DNA from: Ochromonadaceae sp. CCMP2298
Taxonomy: Eukaryota; Sar; Synurophyceae; Ochromonadales; Ochromonadaceae
Assembly (NCBI GenBank): GCA_026770595.1
Contig: MU633984.1
Coordinates: forward strand, 1-17,984
Length of the DNA stretch: 17,984 bases
Direction of reading: 5' to 3'
The notes under the pieces are model-generated. The model did no database searches, was not told the DNA's origin, and saw only the letters and a program-made list of their open reading frames with translations. The position numbers and the translations under genes are program-made. Each line of letters opens with the position of its first letter. Position 1 is the stretch's first letter. This document shows positions 7,680 through 14,753 of this stretch, piece by piece.

Positions 7680-8378
7680 ATGGATTTTTATTGTCCCGAC
7701 TGTCGGCGTTTTTTTAAAAGAAAGCAAAATTTGCTTCACCACCTTTCTACAGACAAGCATAAAAGGGGTATCTCGGGTCTCTCTCTGTGCACCGCCGATT
7801 CATCTGGGGTCTTGGTTGAAAATATGAAAGAGCAATTTGAGAAGGAAAAAAACGAGTTACTTGAAAAGATAGACCTTCTAGAAAATAGGTCCAAGAGAAT
7901 AACAAACATCGAGACACAGAATATAAAAAACCAAACAAATATCGAACATCAGTCAGTGACAATTCAAATCAACGCATTTGGGCAGGAAAATCTAGATCAT
8001 ATTACAGAACAAGTAATAATTAGGTGCATTGGACAGATGTACACCTCGATTCCAGTTTTGATTGAAAAATTGCACTTTGACGTAACTCATCCTGAAAATA
8101 AATCTATACGGATTCCCAACAAAAAGTTCCCCCATGCGTCGATTATGACAGCGAACAATAAGTGGAAAACAGTATGCCGGGATGAAGCGATTGAACAAAT
8201 GGTTGACAGAGGATATGTTTTTTTAGACGAGTCGTATCCCGACGTGAAAGACCAGATCCCAGTGCACCAGCAGCGGGGGTTCGAGCGTTTTCAAGTTGAG
8301 TTTGATAATAGTAATAAGAAACTGAAACGAGAAATAAAGCGAGACGTTGAAAGGATGGTCATGAACTCGACCAGATGA
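7680..8378 (+). CDS. C2H2 zinc finger + coiled coil + conserved giant-virus domain
   Basis: The frame opens at 7635, but ATG at 7680 gives the usual start for this family ('MDFYCPDCRRFF', 232 residues). Residues 5-27 form a C2H2 finger (C5-x2-C8, H20 or H21, H27). A coiled coil follows (about 50-90, 'EQFEKEKNELLEKIDLLENR'). A conserved C-terminal domain then begins with 'INAFGQENLDHITEQVI' and continues with 'IPVLIEKLHFDVTHPENKSI' and 'NKKFPHASIMTANNKWKT'. I know this three-part arrangement from many mimivirus-like genomes, where paralogues are often numerous, but no function is established. A sequence-specific DNA- or RNA-binding role is inferred from the finger. No early octamer precedes it. 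Confidence 0.8.
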   Translation: MDFYCPDCRRFFKRKQNLLHHLSTDKHKRGISGLSLCTADSSGVLVENMKEQFEKEKNELLEKIDLLENRSKRITNIETQNIKNQTNIEHQSVTIQINAFGQENLDHITEQVIIRCIGQMYTSIPVLIEKLHFDVTHPENKSIRIPNKKFPHASIMTANNKWKTVCRDEAIEQMVDRGYVFLDESYPDVKDQIPVHQQRGFERFQVEFDNSNKKLKREIKRDVERMVMNSTR

Positions 8379-8398
8379 GAGATGATAAATAATAGCAA

Positions 8399-8406
8399 AA
8401 AATTGA
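8399..8406 (+). promoter_or_regulatory. Early promoter octamer AAAATTGA (HNH gene)
   Basis: An exact match to the mimivirus early-gene octamer, 52 nt before the ATG of the HNH gene, in the 80-nt gap after the C2H2 gene. Confidence 0.8.
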
Positions 8407-8425
8407 TTAGGGTTAAATACAAAAA

Positions 8426-8447
8426 GACAATCAGACAATCAGACAAT
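8426..8447 (+). repeat. 8-bp tandem repeat in 5' leader
   Basis: GACAATCA occurs twice, followed by a partial third copy (GACAAT), between the early octamer and the HNH start. The period is not a multiple of three, as expected for non-coding sequence. Confidence 0.85.
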
Positions 8448-8458
8448 AATACGACAAA

Positions 8459-9097
8459 ATGTCGTATGTTAGACACAAACAATCAGTGTGGGAACATGCA
8501 CTTTCTATAAGTGGACGTTCGACGCGAACTTGGCGACAAGACAATCTTGGAAATATCATGAAGTTCTCAGATTACGGAAAGAGATCTTCCGTTTTTGGGT
8601 GGGAGATAGACCATGTCGTTCCACAGGCGGTTGGTGGGCCTGATGATTTGGAGAATCTTCAGGCACTGAATTGGAAAGAGAACATGAAAAAAAGCAATCG
8701 CCTTGCTGTCGGTCAGCCTGGGTTCAAAAAATTCCACGAGGGGAAGTGCCAGAACTCCAACTATTTGAGTCTTGTTGCTTATAGAGGGCTAATAAAAGCG
8801 GGAGACACGTTGCAAGTGAAACAGAGTGGGAGGACCGAAGCCCAATCTGCAATAATTCGTTTTGTTAATGGAGCAGAGAGGTTCGTTCGCGTGTTTTGGG
8901 TGTACAGTAGGTATGAATCAGAAGTACCATATGACCGGAAATTATTTGCCCCCCTGTTCACAAAGAGCACTAGAAACGCTGCTGCTGCTGCTGCTGCTGC
9001 TGCTCCATTACAGCCCGCTTTACACCCGTATTCGACACGCCAACAAAGAAAGACGATTGCTCAAGAGGAGGAGTTCCCGTATTGGAAACCATGTTAG
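8459..9097 (+). CDS. HNH endonuclease
   Basis: A 212-residue protein. The N-terminal 80 residues are an HNH domain of the eukaryote-like type: 'WRQDNLGNIMKFSDYG' (25-40), 'GWEIDHVVPQAVGG' (47-60) with D51-H52, 'DLENLQALNWKENMKKSN' (63-80) with N66 and N75. The order DH-N-N is the betaBeta-alpha metal core expected to cut or nick DNA. The C-terminal half (about 85-170) has no recognised fold but looks globular ('GDTLQVKQSG', 'ERFVRVFWVYSRYE'). It may be a DNA-recognition module or a small-molecule-like binding barrel. A nine-Ala run (173-181) and a basic tail end the protein. An exact early octamer lies 52 nt before the ATG, so expression is probably early. Neither neighbour is an interrupted gene, so a classical homing setting is not visible. 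Confidence 0.85.
   Translation: MSYVRHKQSVWEHALSISGRSTRTWRQDNLGNIMKFSDYGKRSSVFGWEIDHVVPQAVGGPDDLENLQALNWKENMKKSNRLAVGQPGFKKFHEGKCQNSNYLSLVAYRGLIKAGDTLQVKQSGRTEAQSAIIRFVNGAERFVRVFWVYSRYESEVPYDRKLFAPLFTKSTRNAAAAAAAAAPLQPALHPYSTRQQRKTIAQEEEFPYWKPC
8978..9004 (+). repeat. (GCT)9 microsatellite, poly-alanine
   Basis: Nine uninterrupted GCT codons in the HNH gene encode nine alanines. The purity of the tract shows recent slippage. Confidence 0.97.
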
Positions 9098-9105
9098 GGT
9101 GGGTT

Positions 9106-9115
9106 AGGGGCCCCT
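9106..9115. terminator. GC-rich palindrome in gap between HNH and AAA genes
   Basis: AGGGGCCCCT is a perfect 10-nt palindrome placed between the HNH stop (9097) and the next ATG (9117). It is unusually GC-rich for this window. It may mark the HNH 3' end, but it leaves no loop, so a usable hairpin would have only about three pairs. Confidence 0.3.
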
Positions 9116-9116
9116 T

Positions 9117-10751
9117 ATGATAAATCAAAAATATAATATACTTAAAGCTATGTCCTATAGTGTTATTATCTGGTCTGGTTTGATGACACAAAATCCAATG
9201 CAAAGTAATATGATGAATATGTTCGCAATGAAGGCAATGATGGGAGGAGGAGCCGCCGGAGGAGAAGCACAACTAACATTGTGGACACAGCTTCTGCAAA
9301 TAGTTCCACTCGTCTTAATGTTTTTTTTGACAGAGTTTGGACCCATATTTAGAACTGCTACAGTGGGGTTCATTAAACAGCAGTTCGATAAAAAGAAAGA
9401 GGAGTTCGTATCCTCTATTGTTGTCCCCAAATCTATCAGACAAGGTGGCAGCATTCTGTTTTCGTCACCCAGTAAAAAAGTCTCACATCATGATGATATA
9501 TACATAAAAGCACTGATGCATAAAATTGTTACCGATTGCACGGACGCGAAGGATATAGGATACATAGGTAATTCGCCTTATGTGCGCAACACTGCTCCGT
9601 TCCACCTTTCATCTGAAATAACAGCATTAGCAGAAAACAAGTTAATAGGTGAAGATATGTCTTGCACGTTGTTACTATCGTCAAAAACCCTTTCAAGTGA
9701 CGGAATATTCGCGTATGTCGAGGCATTACTGGTCACACAACAGGATGACCTGGCCAATTCAGGAATCGGTCGAGAACCTCAATTTTTTTCTCAATGTGCA
9801 GGCACGGGTCAGGTTTCCGCTCATAATAGTGGAAGGTCAGTATTCGGGGCGTTCATGGAATTCGCGCGATATCCATTTCACACGGGAAAGTCTTTAAACA
9901 ATGTGTATGGTAAACATGTCCGGACTATAGCGCGGCGTATCGCTCACTTCACAGAGAACGAAGATTGGTACATTTCAAATGGCATTCCGCACACGCTCGG
10001 AATCCTCCTCCACGGTCCACCCGGAACAGGAAAAACATCCTTCATCAAAGCCATTGCCCGGGACACCGGAAGGCATATTATAAGTCTGAGACTTTCCAAA
10101 GAAACATCACAGAAGGCTTTGCGGCAGCTTTTCTACGATAAGCACTTATTCGTCGAGTCAAGTGATTGCAAGAAAGAAACCATTGTTGTCCCACTTGATA
10201 AACGCATTTACGTTATTGAAGAAATTGATTGCCTGGGAGAGATTGTCGCTCAAAGAACCAAAGAGCAAAAAGAGCAAAAAGAGCAAAAAGAGCAAAAAGA
10301 GCAAAAAGAGGAAAAAACGAGAGATGTGACGGAACCGAGATTAGACCTCGGATTTTTGTTGGACCTCCTTGATGGTGTATTGGAAATGCCAGGAAGAATC
10401 TTGATAATAACCTCCAATTATCCTGAGAAACTCGATACCGCTCTCATTCGTCCAGGGCGCATAGATTGTAATGTTACCGTCGGATTTTGCGATAAAGAGA
10501 TGATTACCGAAATGTTCTGGAATTTTTTTAAACACAACGAAAACGTACACGCTATAGTCCGTAGGTCATTTGAATACTTGGATGCCATAAACTCAACCGA
10601 AAATGCTCTATTTGGTATAACCCCAGCTGAAGTGAGCTGTATTCTACAAAACAATTTATTCGACCCCAATTTAGCCTATGATGTATTGCAGACAAAAATC
10701 CACGAAAAAAACAAAAAAAAAAAAGATGCATGGGTTAGCTTACTATCTTAA
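9117..10751 (+). CDS. BCS1-type AAA ATPase with N-terminal membrane helix
   Basis: A 544-residue protein. A hydrophobic helix (about 57-72, 'TQLLQIVPLVLMFFLT') is followed by a BCS1-like region and then the AAA module: 'WYISNGIPHTLGILLHGPPG' (284-303), Walker A 'GPPGTGKT' (300-307), the BCS1-style Walker B 'YVIEEID' (365-371), sensor 1 'TSNYPEKLD' (432-440) and Arg finger 'RPGRID' (445-450). Mitochondrial BCS1 translocates the folded Rieske protein across the inner membrane; viral relatives are common in giant viruses and their substrate is unknown. A charged Lys-Glu-Gln repeat is inserted after Walker B. The start is uncertain: the Met-rich leader offers later starts (for example nt 9150 or 9183), and the family often begins with a Met/Gly-rich segment just before the helix, so 9183 is attractive. 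The ATPase assignment is firm; the role in the virus is unknown. Confidence 0.88.
   Translation: MINQKYNILKAMSYSVIIWSGLMTQNPMQSNMMNMFAMKAMMGGGAAGGEAQLTLWTQLLQIVPLVLMFFLTEFGPIFRTATVGFIKQQFDKKKEEFVSSIVVPKSIRQGGSILFSSPSKKVSHHDDIYIKALMHKIVTDCTDAKDIGYIGNSPYVRNTAPFHLSSEITALAENKLIGEDMSCTLLLSSKTLSSDGIFAYVEALLVTQQDDLANSGIGREPQFFSQCAGTGQVSAHNSGRSVFGAFMEFARYPFHTGKSLNNVYGKHVRTIARRIAHFTENEDWYISNGIPHTLGILLHGPPGTGKTSFIKAIARDTGRHIISLRLSKETSQKALRQLFYDKHLFVESSDCKKETIVVPLDKRIYVIEEIDCLGEIVAQRTKEQKEQKEQKEQKEQKEEKTRDVTEPRLDLGFLLDLLDGVLEMPGRILIITSNYPEKLDTALIRPGRIDCNVTVGFCDKEMITEMFWNFFKHNENVHAIVRRSFEYLDAINSTENALFGITPAEVSCILQNNLFDPNLAYDVLQTKIHEKNKKKKDAWVSLLS
10260..10313 (+). repeat. 9-bp minisatellite (Lys-Glu-Gln)x5 in the AAA gene
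   Basis: AAAGAGCAA is repeated five times exactly and followed by a variant (AAAGAGGAA). It encodes a charged helix (KEQ)5KEE inserted between Walker B and the sensor 1 segment, where a surface loop can tolerate length change. Confidence 0.95.
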
Positions 10752-10796
10752 TATTATTGTAATTTTAGCTTAATAATTATTATATGGGTATAAGTA

Positions 10797-11060
10797 ATGA
10801 GCTTCAGTAAAGGTGTTATTGGATTATTTGGAGTGATAGGATTATGCATTTTCCTTGTGTTGTTCAATTCCTGTATCCCAAGTTTGTCAATAAACGTCAA
10901 GTATTTTTTCGTATTTGGTATGTACAGTATTATTTGCGTGGGGATCCCCCTCGCTATTATTGCTCTTATTCAACAACCGATGGAGCAACGACTTGGTCTG
11001 TTAACACTGACAATTAGCCTGCTATCTATTTTTATTTATTTTTTCATTATAGCAATTTAG
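10797..11060 (+). CDS. Small membrane protein, three helices, 87 aa
   Basis: The protein is almost entirely hydrophobic, with likely membrane segments at about 6-26, 36-58 and 66-86. It has no enzymatic motif and no recognised family. It is codirectional with the AAA gene (45-nt gap) and the ligase gene (69-nt gap). A virion-membrane or host-membrane role is possible. The upstream gap contains a 12-nt palindrome (TAATAATTATTA, 10771-10782) and no early octamer. Confidence 0.6.
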   Translation: MSFSKGVIGLFGVIGLCIFLVLFNSCIPSLSINVKYFFVFGMYSIICVGIPLAIIALIQQPMEQRLGLLTLTISLLSIFIYFFIIAI

Positions 11061-11129
11061 TTTTTTACTTTGAATTATCAATTACATCCTTGCTAATTTA
11101 AAGATATTTGCAGTAAATAAAATACAACA

Positions 11130-13040
11130 ATGGTAAGTTCAAGACAGCATATCAGTAACTTCAAAACAAGAGGGGTCGACTATTTGAAGTCGTTGACAGA
11201 GGAGGAGTTGTCAATGTCGATAAAGTATGTGAATGATTTGTACTATAACAATCCTGAGCATGGTGAAATGACGGACAACCAGTTCGATATTTTGAAAGAG
11301 TACACAGAAAGAATGTTTCCAAACGCAAAAATATTGCAGGAAATTGGTGCTCCAATCGGACGCAACAAAGTGTTGCTTCCTTATGAAATGTGGTCAATGG
11401 ACAAAGTTAAACCGAGCACAGACGCATTACCCGGATGGATGATGAAATACAATGCACCACATGCATATGTTGTGTCGGCAAAACTGGATGGCGTTAGTGG
11501 GCTGTTTTCCACAGAGGGAGAAAATCCACAGTTATTTACAAGGGGCAACGGACAAATCGGGCAAGATGTTAGTCATTTAATTCCGTTCTTGAACCTTCCG
11601 CAAGAAAAAAATATAGTTATCCGGGGCGAATTCGTTATGAGAAAATCAACATTCGAATCTCATTACAGCTCCACCAATTCAAACACTCGCAACACGGTAG
11701 CGGGAATTGTTAATAAGTTGACTCAGAGCGCAAAGGATTACCGAAACATCGATTTTGTAGCGTATGAGGTCATTAAACCAGAGATGACGCCTTCCCAGCA
11801 AATGGCATTTTTGCAGAATGTCAATGCTCTTGTCGTTAAATTCTCATCGACACGAGTTTTGAACAACGATATTTTGTCATCCACACTTGTAGAGTGGAGA
11901 CAAAATTACGACTATAATATCGATGGAATTATCGTATGCCACGACCACATATATGCGCGCAAATGTGGTAATCCGGGTCATGCATTCGCTTTCAAAATGG
12001 TTTTGTCAGACCAAATAGCGGAAGCCAATGTGGTAGATGTTATCTGGACCGCAAGCAAAGACGGATTTTTAAAACCCCGTATCCGCATTGAGCCGATCAA
12101 GTTGTGCGGAGTCAATATCGAATTCGCAACTGCGTTCAATGCGGCTTTTGTTGAGAAAAATCACCTGGGAATCGGAGCAGTCGTGCAAATTATTCGAAGC
12201 GGGGACGTAATTCCTTACATAATGAATGTTTCTGTTCCCGCACCGGAAACAAAAATGCCGACAGAAGAGTATTTTTGGACAGATACACACATCGATGTCA
12301 TTCTGAAAGACAAGGCTACCAATGAAACTGTTATTTTGAAGAACATAACTCTTTTCTTCACGACAATCGAAGTAGATGGACTCAGTACAGGTAATGTCCA
12401 CAAGATTTTCAAAGCTGGCCATGATTCTGTGTCGAAAATTTTGCTTCTCACAGAAGAGGACTTTCTCGCCATCCCGGGATTCCAAAAAACGATGGCGCAC
12501 AAACTTCACTCGAATATTCACACAAAAATTCATCAAGCAACGATACTCAAACTGATGAAAGCGACCAATCTTTTTGGGAGAGGGATTGGAGAACAGAAGA
12601 TGAAGGCTATTTTGAATGAATTCCCGGAAATTCTTATCAGTAAAGAAAGTAACGGAGAAAAAATCAAAAGAATTGTTCACACGAAAGGAATGGCAATCAA
12701 AACTGCTGAAGCTTTCGTTAATTCAATTCACGAGTTTTCTCTCTTTATGAAACAAACAAATTTGTTTTACAAACTTTTGGTTACAAAACATCAAGATCAA
12801 GACGTGAACCTATCACATCCATTATACAAACAAAAGATTGTATTTACCGGATTCAGAGACAAAGCTCTTGAGCAGAGCATTAACGCGCTAGGCGGAACTG
12901 TTGTTAATACAATTAGCAAAACTACATTTGCGTTGATAATTAAGACTATTGATGATTCATCATCCAGTAAGACGGAACAAGCGAAACAATTACGGGTTCC
13001 GGTTGTGACCTTGCTCGAGTTTCGAGAGAAGTTCATGTAA
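11130..13040 (+). CDS. ligA: NAD-dependent DNA ligase
   Basis: A 636-residue LigA-type ligase that seals nicks using NAD+. Domain Ia is present ('YYNNPEHGEMTDNQFDILKE', 38-57). The adenylation domain has the nucleotide-accepting lysine K118 in 'AKLDG' (117-121), 'RGNGQIGQD' (138-146), motif III 'GEFVM' (166-170), motif IV 'NIDGIIV' (263-269) and motif V 'AFKM' (287-290). The OB-fold includes 'GAVVQIIRSGDVIPYI' (349-364). Helix-hairpin-helix segments ('LAIPGFQKTMAHKL', 446-459; 'FGRGIGEQKMKAIL', 482-495) and a C-terminal BRCT domain (about 565-636, 'KIVFTGFRDKALEQSINALG') follow. No cysteine occurs after residue 326, so the four-Cys zinc finger of bacterial LigA is absent. NAD-type ligases are typical of mimivirus relatives, whereas many other large DNA viruses use ATP-type enzymes. 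The enzyme should be active because all nucleotidyl-transfer motifs are intact. Confidence 0.93.
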   Translation: MVSSRQHISNFKTRGVDYLKSLTEEELSMSIKYVNDLYYNNPEHGEMTDNQFDILKEYTERMFPNAKILQEIGAPIGRNKVLLPYEMWSMDKVKPSTDALPGWMMKYNAPHAYVVSAKLDGVSGLFSTEGENPQLFTRGNGQIGQDVSHLIPFLNLPQEKNIVIRGEFVMRKSTFESHYSSTNSNTRNTVAGIVNKLTQSAKDYRNIDFVAYEVIKPEMTPSQQMAFLQNVNALVVKFSSTRVLNNDILSSTLVEWRQNYDYNIDGIIVCHDHIYARKCGNPGHAFAFKMVLSDQIAEANVVDVIWTASKDGFLKPRIRIEPIKLCGVNIEFATAFNAAFVEKNHLGIGAVVQIIRSGDVIPYIMNVSVPAPETKMPTEEYFWTDTHIDVILKDKATNETVILKNITLFFTTIEVDGLSTGNVHKIFKAGHDSVSKILLLTEEDFLAIPGFQKTMAHKLHSNIHTKIHQATILKLMKATNLFGRGIGEQKMKAILNEFPEILISKESNGEKIKRIVHTKGMAIKTAEAFVNSIHEFSLFMKQTNLFYKLLVTKHQDQDVNLSHPLYKQKIVFTGFRDKALEQSINALGGTVVNTISKTTFALIIKTIDDSSSSKTEQAKQLRVPVVTLLEFREKFM

Positions 13041-13062
13041 CGCAACAGTGGAAAAATGAAGG

Positions 13063-13079
13063 CGAGAAGGGCTTCCTCG
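13063..13079 (+). terminator. Possible 3' hairpin after ligase gene
   Basis: CGAGAAG and CTTCCTCG pair with a single bulged C and a very short loop, 22 nt after the ligase stop and just before the early octamer of the next gene. It is moderately stable by eye, since it is GC-containing. Confidence 0.4.
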
Positions 13080-13085
13080 ACAAAA

Positions 13086-13093
13086 AAAATTGA
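13086..13093 (+). promoter_or_regulatory. Early promoter octamer AAAATTGA
   Basis: An exact octamer inside an A-rich run, 83 nt before the ATG at 13177. The spacing is within the known range for mimivirus early genes. Confidence 0.8.
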
Positions 13094-13176
13094 TCGTCCC
13101 GACAGAAAATCATCTTTGTCTCACAACACACACACACTTACAGGATAGAGAAATAAACAAGACATTACAAGACAAA

Positions 13177-13773
13177 ATGGTCCGCGGCATACGTACGTTT
13201 TTCTTCGGCAATGAGGAACCTGCTGCTGAACCTGCTGCTGAACCTGCTGCTGCTCCTGCTCTCGCGGAGTTCGACGCCTTGGCCGAACAGGTCGCGCAAA
13301 ACAAAATCCTCATGGAGGAGAACAAGAATCTGAAGGAGTTGTTACTCCAGCAACAGGAGACCCACCAGCAACAGGAGACCCACCAGCAACAGGAGATCAA
13401 AACGAAAACGCGTTCTGACGACAGGGACAGGGAGTTGTACAACACTGTCGTGTACTGGAGTGTCGGAGTGGTATGTGCCCTTCACATCACCGTCATCTTG
13501 CGCAAGAATCAGGACGACATTCAATACTACGTAATTTCGTATACGTGGGGGGATAACACTAAGAAATCCAACCTGAATCACCCATTTTTCAAAGACAATG
13601 ATTTCATGCGCTATCACGTTGACGGAGAAATTGTTGTTCGAAATTCAGTGACAGACTCGCTGGTTGAGTATCTGGTCATGGACAACGAGACGCTCCAGCT
13701 GTATTCTGGAAACGTCTTTGCGGAGGATTATCGCGTATCGATCATTAAATCGATAGGCGAATTGTGGGATTAA
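13177..13773 (+). CDS. Coiled-coil single-pass membrane protein, 198 aa
   Basis: The frame is open from a TTG at 13090, but that TTG belongs to the early octamer, so the real start is ATG 13177. The product begins with a basic, aromatic head ('MVRGIRTFFFG'), then Pro-Ala-Glu repeats (15-28), a coiled coil (about 30-60), a Gln/His/Thr repeat (58-73) and a membrane helix ('TVVYWSVGVVCALHITVIL', 90-108). A 90-residue C-terminal domain follows, beta-rich and acidic ('HVDGEIVVRNSVTDSLVEYL'). I do not recognise it. As an early product with one membrane anchor and a spacer of variable length, it could organise membranes or a replication site, but that is speculation. Confidence 0.75.
   Translation: MVRGIRTFFFGNEEPAAEPAAEPAAAPALAEFDALAEQVAQNKILMEENKNLKELLLQQQETHQQQETHQQQEIKTKTRSDDRDRELYNTVVYWSVGVVCALHITVILRKNQDDIQYYVISYTWGDNTKKSNLNHPFFKDNDFMRYHVDGEIVVRNSVTDSLVEYLVMDNETLQLYSGNVFAEDYRVSIIKSIGELWD
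13219..13260 (+). repeat. 12-bp minisatellite (Pro-Ala-Ala-Glu)
   Basis: CCTGCTGCTGAA appears twice exactly, followed by a divergent third unit. It encodes PAAE repeats near the N-terminus of the membrane protein. Confidence 0.9.
13351..13395 (+). repeat. 18-bp tandem repeat in the coiled-coil protein
   Basis: CAACAGGAGACCCACCAG occurs twice exactly, followed by half a unit. It encodes QQETHQ repeats and lengthens the spacer before the membrane helix. Confidence 0.93.
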
Positions 13774-13784
13774 AAAAATAAAGA

Positions 13785-13812
13785 TTATCGTGTTATCGTG
13801 TTATCGTGTTAT
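13785..13812. repeat. 8-bp tandem repeat between convergent genes
   Basis: TTATCGTG is present three times with a partial fourth copy, 11 nt after the stop of the coiled-coil gene. Degenerate copies continue to about 13826. The 128-nt gap to the convergent MORN gene otherwise holds A- and T-rich runs. No strong hairpin was found, although the repeat could pair with CGATAA at 13877-13882. Confidence 0.9.
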
Positions 13813-13901
13813 TTTAAGTGTTATTGTAAAGTTCATTAACGAAGAAAGAAGAAAGAATTTGTTTTTTTTTTATTTCCGATAAGATCCCACTTTAGTTTGG
13901 T

Positions 13902-14606
13902 CTAACAAGTTAGGTTCCAATTCCCCTTGTACCTGTCTCCATTTTTAAACGTATACATTCCGTGACCGTTCCTGGTGTCCTGTATCCAATTCCCCTCGTA
14001 CCTGTCTCCATTTTTAAACGTATACATTCCGTGACCGTTCCTGGTGTCCTGCTTCCACTCCCCGTCGTGAATTGAACCATTTTTGTACGTACAAATTCCG
14101 TGACCGTTCCTGGTGTCCTGTACCCACTCCCCGTCGTAAATTGAACCGTCTGCGTACGTATAAATTCCGCGACCGTCCTTGGTGTCCTGCGCCCACTCCC
14201 CGTCGTAAATTGAACCGTCTGCGTACGTATAAATTCCGCGACCGTCCTTGGTGTCCTGCGCCCACTCCCCGTCGTACCTGTCTCCGTTTGCGTAAAAACA
14301 AACACCATTACCTTTTACAAATCCAAACCTAAAATCTCCAATGTACGTATCTCTGTTTGCGTAGGTGCACATTCCGCGTCCGTGCCTGACGTCGTCCGCC
14401 CAACTTCCCTCGTAACTAACTCCGAGGGAGTTCGTGTAAACACCTAGACCATTGCAGGCGCCCTCAAACCAGGTCCCCTCGTACCTCTCTCCGTCGGTAG
14501 TTGTACACACCCCGTGACCGTGAGGAGTGCCATTGACCCATTCCCCGTCGTACCGGTCTCCGTTTGCGTACACACTAACACCGTGGTCGAATACGTTTGA
14601 AGACAT
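13902..14606 (-). CDS. MORN-repeat protein
   Basis: A 234-residue protein made of nine full MORN units of 23 residues and a tenth cut short, covering residues 12 to 234. The pattern is 'YxNGxxYxGxWxxxxxxGxGxxx', with the Gly and Trp positions kept except in unit 4, where Phe replaces Trp. MORN repeats form an elongated beta-hairpin solenoid that binds other proteins or membranes and is common in protists and their giant viruses. There is no catalytic domain (no kinase or SET region), so it is probably a scaffold or adaptor. The ATG lies 73 nt from an exact early octamer on the minus strand. The last units are nearly identical at DNA level, so the array is still changing length. Confidence 0.9.
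   Translation of the reverse strand: MSSNVFDHGVSVYANGDRYDGEWVNGTPHGHGVCTTTDGERYEGTWFEGACNGLGVYTNSLGVSYEGSWADDVRHGRGMCTYANRDTYIGDFRFGFVKGNGVCFYANGDRYDGEWAQDTKDGRGIYTYADGSIYDGEWAQDTKDGRGIYTYADGSIYDGEWVQDTRNGHGICTYKNGSIHDGEWKQDTRNGHGMYTFKNGDRYEGNWIQDTRNGHGMYTFKNGDRYKGNWNLTC
13915..14284 (-). repeat. 69-bp tandem DNA repeats in MORN gene
   Basis: The 3' half of the MORN gene consists of 69-bp units, one MORN repeat each. Two consecutive copies around 14147-14284 are identical over almost their full length. The pair around 13915-14050 differs at very few positions. The 5' units are far more diverged. This is recent expansion or homogenisation at one end. Confidence 0.9.
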
Positions 14607-14679
14607 TGTGTTTTGCGTGCTTAGATGTGATGATTGTTATTTGAGAGTGTAGAGAGAGAACGTGAGTGAGTTTGTTCGA

Positions 14680-14687
14680 TCAATTTT
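14680..14687 (-). promoter_or_regulatory. Early promoter octamer for MORN gene
   Basis: The plus strand reads TCAATTTT, so the minus strand carries AAAATTGA, 73 nt upstream of the MORN ATG. It is 8 nt from the oppositely directed octamer for the next gene. Confidence 0.8.
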
Positions 14688-14695
14688 TTAAGTAT

Positions 14696-14703
14696 AAAAT
14701 TGA
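14696..14703 (+). promoter_or_regulatory. Early promoter octamer for restriction-like gene
   Basis: An exact AAAATTGA, 50 nt upstream of ATG 14754. With the minus-strand octamer at 14680-14687 it forms a compact back-to-back pair. Confidence 0.8.
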
Positions 14704-14721
14704 CATTTGAAAAAAAACAAA

Positions 14722-14749
14722 ACCTCAAACCTCAAACCTCAAACATCAA
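14722..14749 (+). repeat. 7-bp tandem repeat in 5' leader
   Basis: ACCTCAA is repeated three times, with a fourth copy carrying one change, ending 4 nt before ATG 14754. The period is non-triplet and it lies between the early octamer and the start codon, so it should be in the untranslated leader. Confidence 0.9.
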
Positions 14750-14753
14750 ACCA

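Noticed and set aside
9094-9110. Two TTAGGG-like units resembling telomere repeats
   Set aside because: Only two imperfect copies at a gene end, with no array; chance is likely.
9779-9786. Further AAAATTGA on the minus strand
   Set aside because: Inside the AAA gene and with no minus-strand gene downstream; a chance match in a T-rich stretch.
12069-12680. 203-codon minus-strand frame inside the ligase gene
   Set aside because: It lies entirely within a clearly conserved enzyme, has no recognisable motif and no promoter octamer.
13910-14332. Long alternative frames on both strands across the MORN array
   Set aside because: The 69-bp repeat keeps every frame in phase, so stop-free shadows arise. 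Only the MORN frame has a conserved motif and a promoter.
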